Below are positions 1-6,440 of a DNA stretch of 9,616 nucleotides, in pieces; position 1 is the first letter of the stretch; each line of letters opens with the position of its first letter. The stretch spans positions 1 through 9,616 of the forward strand of contig CAMQBP010000059.1 of NCBI GenBank assembly GCA_946999025.1, given 5' to 3'. Under the pieces are notes generated by a model. The model saw nothing but the letters and a program-made list of their open reading frames with translations, searched no databases and was not told where the DNA came from. A program made the translations under genes and the position numbers. Origin of the DNA: an uncultured Prevotella sp. (GTDB taxonomy: Bacteria > Bacteroidota > Bacteroidia > Bacteroidales > Bacteroidaceae).

Positions 1-34
1 ATGTAGGTGGTACATAATTCCATTTGAAATGCAT
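1..34 (-). CDS. Possible 5' end of a leftward gene, RecJ-like start (partial)
   Basis: An ATG at 34-32 opens a frame that leaves the window after 11 codons, reading MHFKWNYVPPT. The frame has no stop in the window. From memory, the KWNYxPPT start resembles the N-terminus of Bacteroidales single-stranded-DNA-specific exonuclease RecJ, but 11 residues are too few to identify a family. The A-rich stretch just before the ATG and a -7-like box about 90 nt upstream fit a real gene start. The terminator at 253-288 would separate it from the peptidase operon. It could also be a chance ATG. Confidence 0.35.
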   Translation of the reverse strand, partial: MHFKWNYVPPT

Positions 35-123
35 TTATATTGTTTTTTTTATTTTGTCTTACCGTGTCCGCATAGAAAAGATGCGGGTGTGAATTTCATG
101 GGATTTGTAAGCTATTTTGCGTG

Positions 124-131
124 TAAAGATA
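124..131 (-). promoter_or_regulatory. Candidate -7 box for the leftward gene at the left edge
   Basis: The minus strand reads TATCTTTA, one base off the Bacteroidetes TAnnTTTG consensus. I see no TTTG -33 box at the usual spacing. The position would give a leader of roughly 85 nt to the ATG at 34. The call rests on one short motif in AT-rich DNA. Confidence 0.3.
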
Positions 132-252
132 CAAAATATTTGTCATATCCCATTGCTTTTTTCTCAAATATTTTTTTATCACGATGCATTCAAATTTCAA
201 ACTGTTTGATACCCAGATTTTAACTCATCATGTGCTTTTAGGGTGCCCTGAA

Positions 253-288
253 CAAAAAAACCGCTCACCCATGGCGGGTAAGCGGTTT
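253..288 (-). terminator. Rho-independent terminator after the C1 peptidase gene
   Basis: On the minus strand the arm AAACCGCTTACCC pairs with GGGTGAGCGGTTT around a short loop, with one mismatch. A run of seven T follows directly. It starts about 40 nt past the peptidase stop codon. The T-run lies only on this side, so it works for leftward transcription and closes the pepP-peptidase operon. Confidence 0.85.
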
Positions 289-328
289 GTAGATGTCATA
301 CAAGGTGGTGGCTTTCGGCCCCAATCCT

Positions 329-1531
329 TTACAAATTAATCTTCTTGCGGATGTCTTGTGGAACAGCGTTTTTGTTTACCATGAAGTCCATGGTCTTGTA
401 AGCAACGAAAGCCTTGGTCATGTACCAAATACCTTTGTACTTGCCACTTTCGCCCCAAGAGTTCTTTACCATGTAGTATTCTTTGCCATTCTGGTCTTTA
501 GCGATGCCGAAGATGTGCATGCCGTGGTCATCGGTTGTTTCCCAATTGTCAAATGCCTTCTGGCGCATCTCTTGTGTAGGAACAACTTCCGGTGCATTGA
601 TACCTAATGAATCTGCTTTGGCTTTCTTTGAGGAGTTGGACATTTTAACCCAGCGGTCAGCGTCAGTTCCAGAGAGGTCACGAGCCTTCTTCAGGTCGTA
701 GGCGATGCCCAATCCGCTGCGTGTGAATCCGTCTTCCGATACGTCACCACCCCATGCTACGGTATAACCGTTGTCAAGCGCATTGTCGATAATCCTGCAA
801 ATGTCGTTAATGGGGATGTTCCAGCTCAAAGGCCAGCGCCAGTTGTCTTGTACCTCTACGGCAAACTGTGTCCAGAAGGGGTGGTGTGTATAGCTGGTGA
901 AGTGTACATAGTCGTTCATGTCCAGTCCCAGACTTGCTGCAAACGATTGTGGCGTATAGGTTTTTCCTTCGTATGTAAATGTTTCAGGAGTTTTGCCAAG
1001 GTAAGCATCAAGAATTCCTACCAATCCATTTTTCCAGGTAGAAGAAATTTTCTTTTGCTTACTTTTTGCTATCGTTTCAACGTATGGTGTCAGAAGTTCA
1101 AAGAATTCGCCAAAGTTAGCCAACGAGTCACCTGACATCGTACCAGGCAATGGCATCGCTGTTTCGGGAACCATGCCATAGTGTTGCCAACAGTAGATGG
1201 GGTCGTATGCGCTACCTCCTTGTGCAAAACTAACATCACCGTGCATGCGTACAGCCTTTTCTGCTCGGTCTTGGTATGTTTTGTGTGCTACGAACATCTC
1301 GCATAGGTCGTATGTTTTCCCTGTTTTTTTCAAGATTTCGCTTTCCAGGAAGCTCAAGGTAGAGTAAGCCCAGCATGTACCGCTGCGGTTCTGATCCTTG
1401 ATACTGGTAATCTTGTTCTGCTTTACAACCGTAAATACTGGTTTGTTGTTTTTAGCGGCAGTCTTTTTCTTCCCTGCCTGTGCGCCCGTTGCCATGATGG
1501 CCAAGAGGGCGAACATCAAAATTTTCTTCAT
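329..1531 (-). CDS. Secreted C1 family cysteine peptidase (bleomycin hydrolase / aminopeptidase C type)
   Basis: This is a 400-residue papain-fold peptidase of the C1B (bleomycin hydrolase/PepC) group, whose members remove N-terminal amino acids from peptides. Visible catalytic residues are the oxyanion Gln47, Cys53 in GTCWAYS, His336 in DHGMH and Asn357 in VKNSWGE. The tail (NKNAVPQDIRKKINL) matches the C-terminal arm that in this family reaches into the active site. Residues 1-19 form a Sec signal peptide, with likely cleavage after AQA (17-19), so the enzyme is probably periplasmic or exported. Classical PepC and bleomycin hydrolase are cytosolic and somewhat longer, around 450 residues. 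The gene starts 23 nt after the pepP stop and ends at a strong terminator, so the two are probably co-transcribed. Family is clear; exact specificity is not. Confidence 0.9.
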   Translation of the reverse strand: MKKILMFALLAIMATGAQAGKKKTAAKNNKPVFTVVKQNKITSIKDQNRSGTCWAYSTLSFLESEILKKTGKTYDLCEMFVAHKTYQDRAEKAVRMHGDVSFAQGGSAYDPIYCWQHYGMVPETAMPLPGTMSGDSLANFGEFFELLTPYVETIAKSKQKKISSTWKNGLVGILDAYLGKTPETFTYEGKTYTPQSFAASLGLDMNDYVHFTSYTHHPFWTQFAVEVQDNWRWPLSWNIPINDICRIIDNALDNGYTVAWGGDVSEDGFTRSGLGIAYDLKKARDLSGTDADRWVKMSNSSKKAKADSLGINAPEVVPTQEMRQKAFDNWETTDDHGMHIFGIAKDQNGKEYYMVKNSWGESGKYKGIWYMTKAFVAYKTMDFMVNKNAVPQDIRKKINL

Positions 1532-1554
1532 GTTTTTTGAATAGTTTTAATAAA

Positions 1555-2964
1555 TTATTTAGTTGAATTGTTAGCCATAAATGCTTCTACATCTTTTGGA
1601 TGGTATGGTATGCGCTGCTCACCAATGAAACGGCATCCGTTTTTGGTAATTAGGATATCGTCTTCAATACGAATACCTCCAAAATCTTTGTAGGTTTCCA
1701 AAAGTTCAAAATTCAAGAACTCTTTACAGTGTCCAGATGCTCTCCAGTCATCGATGAGGGCAGGAATAAAGTAAATACCTGGTTCGTCTGTCACAACAAA
1801 TCCTTCTTCCAGGCGGCGTCCCATGCGCAGGGCATTGGTGCCAAACTGTTCGAGATTGGGACGAGTTTCATCGTCAAATCCCACGTAGATTTGTCCCAAG
1901 GCTTCCATGTCGTGTACGTCCATACCCATCATGTGGCCCAGTCCGTGCGGCAAGAACATGGCATGAGCACCAGCTCTGACAGCCTCTTCGGTGTCACCTT
2001 TCATGAGTCCCAGCTCTTTCAGTCGCTCCGTCATGAGTTTGCATACAGAGAAATGCACGTCCATGTACTTCACTCCTGGCTTTGCAACTTCGAGTGCGTG
2101 GTCGTGGCAAGCCTCTACAATGCTGTAAATCTCCAGCTGTCGTTGCGTGTACTTGCCGTTCACGGGGAAGGTGCGGGTGTTGTCCGAACAATAATTGTTC
2201 ACCGTTTCAGCTCCAGCATCACACAATGCCAGCCTTCCGGCTTCGAGTTTGGCCAGTGAGGGATTGCCGTGCATGATTTCGCCATGCTGCGAGAAGATGG
2301 TTGGGAAGCTCACCATGGCGCCATACGAGTTGGCGATGCCATCTACCTGCCCACCTACAAACTTCTCGGTTACGCCGGGTTTGGACAGGCGCATGGCGGT
2401 GGTGTGCATCAGATAGCCAATCTTTGCCGCGCGTTCCAGTTCTTCAATCTCCTGCGGTTCCTTGGTGGAACGCATCTTAACGACAGCCTTGATGAGGTCG
2501 AGTGAAGCGCTTTCTTTCTGCTGACTGGGATGAATGCCCAGCAAGTCGTAAATCTGCAGTTTGATGTCGTGACGGTAAGGCGGCAGAAAATGTATCTTGC
2601 GCTTGCTGCCGATGGCTGCGTTGCAGAGGGTCTTGAGATGCTTCATCGGGGCCGAGTGCTTCACTCCAACTTGTTCGGCCATGTCCTTGACGCTGTCTAC
2701 AGAGCCAAACCAAACGATGTCTTCTATGTCGATGTCGTCGCCAATCAAGGTCTCGGTGTCGTTGTCGATATCGATGACGCCCACCAGTCCGTCTCTGTTC
2801 TGTCCGAAATAATACAAAAACGATGAGTCTTGACGGAAAGGATGATAACCGTTAAAGGGTCCGTTGGCAGGCGATTCGTTGTTGCCAAACAGGATGATGA
2901 TGCCTTGACCCACTTCTTTTTTCAGTTGGGTGCGGCGTCTTATGAAAGTTTGTTGGTCGAACAT
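1555..2964 (-). CDS. pepP: Xaa-Pro aminopeptidase (aminopeptidase P, M24B)
   Basis: This metallopeptidase releases the N-terminal residue from peptides whose second residue is proline, and is normally cytosolic. It has 469 residues from the ATG at 2964. An upstream extension to 3024 in the same frame is poor protein-like sequence and is not used. The aminopeptidase P N-terminal domain begins at MFDQQTFIRRR and covers roughly 1-150; the pita-bread catalytic domain covers about 175-445. All five dinuclear-metal ligands are visible: Asp249, Asp261, His344 (in HGLGHMMG), Glu394 (in TDEPGIY) and Glu434 (in RIEDD). His340 and His351 (VHD) are also kept. The spacing between the two aspartates is one residue longer than in E. 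coli PepP; I recall this as usual in Bacteroidetes enzymes. It is the first gene of a two-gene peptidase operon, divergent from the patatin gene. Confidence 0.93.
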   Translation of the reverse strand: MFDQQTFIRRRTQLKKEVGQGIIILFGNNESPANGPFNGYHPFRQDSSFLYYFGQNRDGLVGVIDIDNDTETLIGDDIDIEDIVWFGSVDSVKDMAEQVGVKHSAPMKHLKTLCNAAIGSKRKIHFLPPYRHDIKLQIYDLLGIHPSQQKESASLDLIKAVVKMRSTKEPQEIEELERAAKIGYLMHTTAMRLSKPGVTEKFVGGQVDGIANSYGAMVSFPTIFSQHGEIMHGNPSLAKLEAGRLALCDAGAETVNNYCSDNTRTFPVNGKYTQRQLEIYSIVEACHDHALEVAKPGVKYMDVHFSVCKLMTERLKELGLMKGDTEEAVRAGAHAMFLPHGLGHMMGMDVHDMEALGQIYVGFDDETRPNLEQFGTNALRMGRRLEEGFVVTDEPGIYFIPALIDDWRASGHCKEFLNFELLETYKDFGGIRIEDDILITKNGCRFIGEQRIPYHPKDVEAFMANNSTK

Positions 2965-3030
2965 GATAATAATTTTTGTTAGTGTAGTAATCTGTTGTGG
3001 CTTGTCATGGATGTTACAAAACAATGATTT

Positions 3031-3045
3031 GTTGTCCGCGACAAC
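3031..3045. repeat. 15-bp inverted repeat in the pepP leader
   Basis: GTTGTC-CGC-GACAAC is a perfect 6-bp inverted repeat around a 3-nt centre. It lies just downstream of the expected pepP transcription start, so it could be an operator or a 5' stem-loop in the mRNA. It is short, and function is unproven. Confidence 0.4.
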
Positions 3046-3056
3046 CTTATTCTCGG

Positions 3057-3064
3057 CAAAGATA
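3057..3064 (-). promoter_or_regulatory. Candidate -7 box of the pepP promoter
   Basis: The minus strand reads TATCTTTG, an exact match to TAnnTTTG. It predicts a start near 3050 and a leader of about 85 nt. No good TTTG -33 box is seen. It faces away from the patatin promoter box 22 bp away. Confidence 0.55.
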
Positions 3065-3086
3065 CTAAAAAGTGATTGAAAAATTG

Positions 3087-3094
3087 TAACTTTG
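3087..3094 (+). promoter_or_regulatory. Candidate -7 box of the patatin gene promoter
   Basis: TAACTTTG matches TAnnTTTG exactly and lies 22 nt before the ATG at 3117, giving a short leader of roughly 15-20 nt. No good -33 TTTG is present. The position where it would sit is taken by the edge of the opposing pepP box. Confidence 0.55.
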
Positions 3095-3116
3095 TTGCAA
3101 TAAATAACTTGTTTTT

Positions 3117-3959
3117 ATGCATATTGAGAGGAATACAGGACTGGTGTTGGAAGGTGGCGGCATGCGTGGCGTGTTTACCAGTGGTGTTCTGGATGCTTTC
3201 ATGAAGCATGGTGTATATTTCCGTTATGTCGTTGCCGTATCGGCCGGTGCGTGTAACGGCATGTCGTACATCAGCAGGCAACCGCGCAGGGCGCGCTTGT
3301 CCAACATCGACTTTTTGTCTCAATATGGTTACATTGGTTGGCGGCATTTGCTGAAACAGGGTTGCATCTTTGATCAAGAATTGTTGTACGATAAATTTCC
3401 AAACGAATACATTCCATTCGATTTTGATTCGTTTTTTCAGCGGTCAGCGACCTTCGAAATGGTGACTACCAACTGCCTGACGGGGCAAGCGGATTACCTC
3501 ACGGAATCGAAAGACCGGCAACGTTCGCTGGATATCGCGCGCGCTTCGAGCAGTCTGCCGTATGTCAGTAAGATTGTAAGGGTAGACGGCATCCCCATGC
3601 TCGATGGCGGCATCGTTGACTCGATTCCTGTGATGCGGGCCATAGAGACGGGGCATCCGCAGAACGTGGTGATTTTGACGCGCAACAAAGGCTACCGCAG
3701 TAAGGAACGCGACCGTAAGATACCTCCCTTTGTTTATAAGAAATATCCCCGTCTGCGCGTGGCCCTGAGCCGCCGAGTGGCCGCTTACAACGAGCAACTG
3801 GAACTGGTGGAGCGGCTCGAGGAGTTGGGGAAGGTCGTGTGTATCAGGCCCCAAAGACCCATGGAGGTGGGACGGATGGAGAAAAATATAAGCCGGCTGG
3901 AGCGGTTGTATCAAGAGGGCTTCATGCTGGGCAATGCCTTCTGCGAAACCTTATCATAG
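3117..3959 (+). CDS. Patatin-like phospholipase, YjjU type
   Basis: This 280-residue protein belongs to the patatin-like serine acyl hydrolases and most resembles E. coli YjjU in length and layout. The oxyanion loop GGGMRG is at 13-18, the nucleophile Ser42 lies in AVSAGACNG, and the dyad Asp163 is in DGG. The strand after it (DSIPV) and the basic C-terminal part (about 195-280) also fit YjjU. The elbow reads A-V-S-A-G, so the first Gly of GxSxG is Ala40. There is no signal peptide or membrane span, so it is probably cytosolic or peripherally membrane-bound. Members hydrolyse phospholipids or other acyl esters, but the substrate of this branch is unknown to me. It is a single-gene unit, divergent from pepP and convergent with the DUF805 gene across 41 nt in which I see no clear terminator. 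Confidence 0.88.
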   Translation: MHIERNTGLVLEGGGMRGVFTSGVLDAFMKHGVYFRYVVAVSAGACNGMSYISRQPRRARLSNIDFLSQYGYIGWRHLLKQGCIFDQELLYDKFPNEYIPFDFDSFFQRSATFEMVTTNCLTGQADYLTESKDRQRSLDIARASSSLPYVSKIVRVDGIPMLDGGIVDSIPVMRAIETGHPQNVVILTRNKGYRSKERDRKIPPFVYKKYPRLRVALSRRVAAYNEQLELVERLEELGKVVCIRPQRPMEVGRMEKNISRLERLYQEGFMLGNAFCETLS

Positions 3960-4000
3960 TGCTTTTCCAGAGATGTTGTATCTTTTGGATAAACAATATC

Positions 4001-4555
4001 TTATGCTGTTGCTTCAAGATGCTGTTCGTTTGTCGTTTCTTCTTTAAAGATGTATTTGGGTGAGAGCCCGTACTTGTTGGGCTGGGGCTTTCCATCCAGC
4101 ACGCAAAGTACGAACGTTACCAGACCGGTGACCATGACAACGATTAGCGAGATGATGAAGATGGGGTCGGTGAGCATGCCCATGCTGGCTTCTGGACTGG
4201 CATTGACACTCATCAATTCTTCGCCAATGCCTGTTCCATAAATATATAGTGTGTAGACAGCTGTTGATGCATAGTTTGCGAAAACCCACCATTTGCTGGC
4301 ACCACGGTCTTGCAATCGGCGCACGGTAATGGCAAGGGCAAGTGATAAGACAGCAAGGTCACAGATGGCGGCAGCCAGTAGTGGCAGGAAAGCCTTACAG
4401 ATATTGGTTAGGATGAAATAGCATACCATGTAGGCTAACATGAACCACCAGAAGTCTGAACGACGTGTGCGGCCATGGAAGTCGAAAAGTCGTTTACATC
4501 CTTTTCTTACAGCTTCTGGAAATGAGGGTTGTGTTTTCTCAATAAATTTAGTCAT
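4001..4555 (-). CDS. DUF805 family inner-membrane protein
   Basis: This 184-residue protein carries the DUF805 (YhaH-like) signature: a soluble N-terminus of about 30 residues, then GRTRRSDFWWF at the entry to the first membrane helix, then hydrophobic segments at about 35-55, 58-77, 90-108 and 131-152. It closes with the conserved D-G-P-NKYG motif. The function of DUF805 proteins is not established. The Arg-rich entry with Trp residues and the NKYG tail are diagnostic. It begins 33 nt after the trmD stop on the same strand, so it may be co-transcribed with trmD, although a promoter-like sequence lies in that gap. The C-terminal tail is acidic and polar (KEETTNEQHLEATA). Family assignment is solid; role is unknown. 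Confidence 0.85.
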   Translation of the reverse strand: MTKFIEKTQPSFPEAVRKGCKRLFDFHGRTRRSDFWWFMLAYMVCYFILTNICKAFLPLLAAAICDLAVLSLALAITVRRLQDRGASKWWVFANYASTAVYTLYIYGTGIGEELMSVNASPEASMGMLTDPIFIISLIVVMVTGLVTFVLCVLDGKPQPNKYGLSPKYIFKEETTNEQHLEATA

Positions 4556-4561
4556 AGGTTT

Positions 4562-4592
4562 TAAAGATAATATAGTTTTAATAGTTTGTCAA
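4562..4592 (-). promoter_or_regulatory. Candidate promoter for the DUF805 gene, overlapping the trmD stop
   Basis: On the minus strand TTGACA (4592-4587) is followed after 17 bp by TATCTT (4569-4564), within TATCTTTA, one base off TAnnTTTG. The first box contains the TGA stop of trmD. The start codon at 4555 is so near that the leader would be almost absent. This is a motif match only. Confidence 0.35.
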
Positions 4593-5293
4593 TCATGTTT
4601 TTGAGGATTGTGGGGCGTGTCTTCCAGCAGGTCGGGGCGCAGCCTGCGGGTACGTTCCAGGGCTTGTTCCATTTCCCAGTTCTTGATTTTCGCCTCGTTG
4701 CCGCTGAGCAATATCTCTGGAACCTTCCACCCTTTGTAGTCGGCCGGGCGTGTGTAGATAGGGGCGGAGAGCATGTTGTCTTGGAACGAGTCGCTCAGTG
4801 CGCTCTGCTCATCGCTGATTACTCCTGGGACAAGGCGTATGATGGCATCGGCCATCACAGCCGCAGCCAGCTCGCCACCCGTTAAGACGTAGTCGCCAAT
4901 GCTAATCTCGCGAGTGATTAGATGGTCGCGAATGCGCTGGTCTATGCCTTTGTAGTGGCCGCAAAGAATGATGATGTTGCCCTTCATGGATAGGTCATTG
5001 GCCACCTGTTGGTTGAACTGTTCACCATCGGGCGACGTGAAAATCACTTCATCGTATTCTCTTTCGGCTTTCAAGGCGGTGATACAGCGGTCAATAGGCT
5101 CGCACTGCATCACCATACCGGCAAATCCTCCGTACGGATAGTCGTCCACGCGTCGCCACTTGTCGGTGGTGTAATCGCGCAAATGGTGTAGGTGTATCTC
5201 GGCTAATCCCTTCTTTTGTGCTCGCAATAGAATGGATTCGTTGACGAATCCCTCGAGCATTTCGGGCAAAACTGTAATGATGTCTATTCGCAT
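4589..5293 (-). CDS. trmD: tRNA (guanine(37)-N1)-methyltransferase TrmD
   Basis: TrmD uses S-adenosylmethionine to methylate N1 of G37, next to the anticodon of tRNAs reading CNN codons, and so prevents +1 frameshifting. It is a cytosolic SPOUT-family homodimer. The 234 residues show the expected order: N-terminal MRIDIITVLPEML, SPDG at 87-90, the knot segments CGHYKGIDQR (111-120) and SIGDYVLTGGE (131-141), then Arg153 and Asp168 of DSF, which align with the E. coli catalytic Arg154 and Asp169. A C-terminal helical domain ends the protein. The ATG at 5293 is chosen because it begins the family's standard N-terminus; a longer frame would need a GTG at 5335. Length is normal. Unlike the common rpsP-rimM-trmD-rplS arrangement, it stands with a DUF805 gene downstream. 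Confidence 0.95.
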   Translation of the reverse strand: MRIDIITVLPEMLEGFVNESILLRAQKKGLAEIHLHHLRDYTTDKWRRVDDYPYGGFAGMVMQCEPIDRCITALKAEREYDEVIFTSPDGEQFNQQVANDLSMKGNIIILCGHYKGIDQRIRDHLITREISIGDYVLTGGELAAAVMADAIIRLVPGVISDEQSALSDSFQDNMLSAPIYTRPADYKGWKVPEILLSGNEAKIKNWEMEQALERTRRLRPDLLEDTPHNPQKHD

Positions 5294-5300
5294 ATTGTGA

Positions 5301-5308
5301 CAAAAGTA
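5301..5308 (-). promoter_or_regulatory. Candidate -7 box of the trmD promoter
   Basis: The minus strand reads TACTTTTG, an exact match to TAnnTTTG. It ends only 7 nt before the trmD ATG at 5293. If used, the mRNA would have a leader of only a few nucleotides or none. No convincing -33 box is seen. Confidence 0.4.
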
Positions 5309-5468
5309 AGAAAAAAGCGTTAATGTTAATGACACTAATTCCTTAAATAATGTGAAATAAGTGAATGATAGATAGATTGAAAAGACGTGTAAAACGTTTT
5401 TTCTTCATGTGTTCCATGCGTGCGAACAACCCTTGATTGGTGGGATGGAATGGTGCACAGAGGTAATC

Positions 5469-5506
5469 GTTTGCAGGTGTATTTGCAAACAAATGCTATG
5501 ATTTGT
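5469..5506. repeat. Two adjoining inverted repeats, operator-like, upstream of the DUF5020 gene
   Basis: The first repeat is GTTTGCA (5469-5475) against TGCAAAC (5484-5490), 7 bp perfect with an 8-nt spacer. The second is ACAAAT (5489-5494) against ATTTGT (5501-5506), 6 bp perfect with a 6-nt spacer. They overlap by two bases and lie 35-72 bp upstream of the DUF5020 -7 box, a position suited to a dimeric regulator. Nothing identifies the regulator. Confidence 0.4.
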
Positions 5507-5540
5507 GAAAAAATAGGGCATGAAACTCCATCGGTTTTCG

Positions 5541-5548
5541 TAACTTTG
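5541..5548 (+). promoter_or_regulatory. Candidate -7 box of the DUF5020 gene promoter
   Basis: TAACTTTG, an exact TAnnTTTG match identical to the patatin gene box, lies 37 nt before the ATG at 5586. It predicts a leader of about 30 nt. A TTTG occurs at 5502-5505 but is too far upstream to be its -33 box. Confidence 0.55.
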
Positions 5549-5585
5549 TAGCCGACAATATTTCACAAAACACGATTTTATCGAT

Positions 5586-6326
5586 ATGAAAACAAAAATC
5601 ATCACCATGCTTTTGGCGGGTCTAAGCCTGTCGGCAGTAGCACAAAACGTACAGTTTCATTACGATTTAGGCCACAACATCTACAGTGAGTTGAGTGGGC
5701 GTCCGTCGGTAACAACAACCGTGGAAATGTTCAAAGCAGACAAGTGGGGGAGTACTTACATGTTTACTGACCTCGATTACCAGCGTGATGGCGTGGCAGG
5801 TGCTTATTGGGAGATATCCCGTGAGTTCAATCTAACGCCCAACAAGCAGTGGGCCGCACACGTTGAGTATAACGGTGGACTGTCTTCTGATGAGAAAACT
5901 TGGAACGCAACCCGCTTTCAACATGCTGCATTGCTGGGTGGTGCGTGGAATTGGCACAACGACAATTTCTCCAAAACCTTTTCGGTGCAATTGTTGTATA
6001 AGCAGTTTTTCAAGAGTAGGCACATGGGTGCTAAAGCTTTCAGCAGTGTGCAACTCACGGAAGTGTGGGGCATTAACTTCGCCAACAACCTGATGTCGTT
6101 CAGCGGTTTTTGTGATCTTTGGTACAATTCGAATGTAAACGGTAATTTCATCTTTTTGTCTGAACCACAGTTGTGGGTCAACCTTAATGCCATCAAGGGT
6201 TGGGAAGGGGTAAACTTGAGCATCGGTTCAGAGGTGGAACTCAGCAATAATTTCGTTTGGAATGACCATGGAAAGAACAATAAGTTCTATGCTATTCCAA
6301 CTTTAGCTGCAAAGTGGACGTTCTAA
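5586..6326 (+). CDS. DUF5020 family outer-membrane protein (Tsx-like beta-barrel)
   Basis: This 246-residue protein has a Sec signal peptide with likely cleavage after AVA (17-19). The mature part is rich in alternating aromatic and polar segments and ends in KWTF; a terminal Phe is the usual signature recognised by the outer-membrane barrel assembly machinery. The N-terminal stretch QFHYDLGHNIY, the TTVEMFKADKWGSTYMF block (about 44-60) and AYWEISRE match what I know as the DUF5020 family of Bacteroidetes, which is distantly similar to the nucleoside channel Tsx. It is therefore probably a small barrel in the outer membrane that passes a small solute; the substrate is unknown. It is a single-gene unit with an operator-like upstream region, and it is convergent with ligA across a large inverted repeat. 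Confidence 0.82.
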   Translation: MKTKIITMLLAGLSLSAVAQNVQFHYDLGHNIYSELSGRPSVTTTVEMFKADKWGSTYMFTDLDYQRDGVAGAYWEISREFNLTPNKQWAAHVEYNGGLSSDEKTWNATRFQHAALLGGAWNWHNDNFSKTFSVQLLYKQFFKSRHMGAKAFSSVQLTEVWGINFANNLMSFSGFCDLWYNSNVNGNFIFLSEPQLWVNLNAIKGWEGVNLSIGSEVELSNNFVWNDHGKNNKFYAIPTLAAKWTF

Positions 6327-6337
6327 CTGACATCCAT

Positions 6338-6427
6338 CATCCCGCAACATGCGTCCTGTTTGTGTTGGTTCATCAAAGTGTTTGAAGTGATGAACCCAGT
6401 AGTCAACGCGACGGATGTTGCGGGATG
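6338..6427. repeat. Nested inverted repeat between convergent genes
   Basis: Outer arms CATCCCGCAACATGCGTC (6338-6355) and GACGGATGTTGCGGGATG (6410-6427) pair at 17 of 18 positions. Inside the 54-nt loop, GGTTCATCA (6367-6375) pairs perfectly with TGATGAACC (6388-6396). The result is a two-tier stem of about 90 nt filling most of the 114-nt gap between the DUF5020 and ligA stops. It may stop transcription from both sides, but no U-run follows it on either strand. It could also be a small mobile or structured-RNA element. I see no target-site duplication. Confidence 0.75.
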
Positions 6428-6440
6428 AAAAAGAAAAAAC

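Larger units (their letters stand above)
35..328. other. AT-rich intergenic region with a terminator and a leftward promoter candidate
   Basis: I see no credible gene in this stretch. It holds the peptidase operon terminator (253-288), a -7-like box pointing left (124-131), and a short perfect inverted repeat CCGCAT-N7-ATGCGG at 68-86. That repeat would form a small hairpin in the leader of any leftward transcript. It has no following U-run in either direction, so it is not a standard terminator. A 64-codon rightward frame across 29-223 looks like chance. Confidence 0.6.

Noticed and set aside
29..223. Rightward 64-codon frame in the left intergenic region
   Set aside because: It lies in very AT-rich DNA, has Cys/Phe-rich composition unlike a natural protein, matches no family I know, and runs over a hairpin and a promoter candidate.
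1729..2259. Rightward 176-codon frame inside pepP
   Set aside because: It is antisense to the metal-binding half of PepP, and its His/Val-rich composition is typical of a shadow frame.
2965..3024. 20-residue N-terminal extension of PepP
   Set aside because: It lies in the leader region. The family N-terminus begins at MFDQQTF, and the extension has no homology I recognise.
6338..6427. Standard Rho-independent terminator or insertion-sequence end
   Set aside because: No U-run follows the stem on either strand. No target-site duplication or transposase is present, so it is reported only as an inverted repeat of unknown role.
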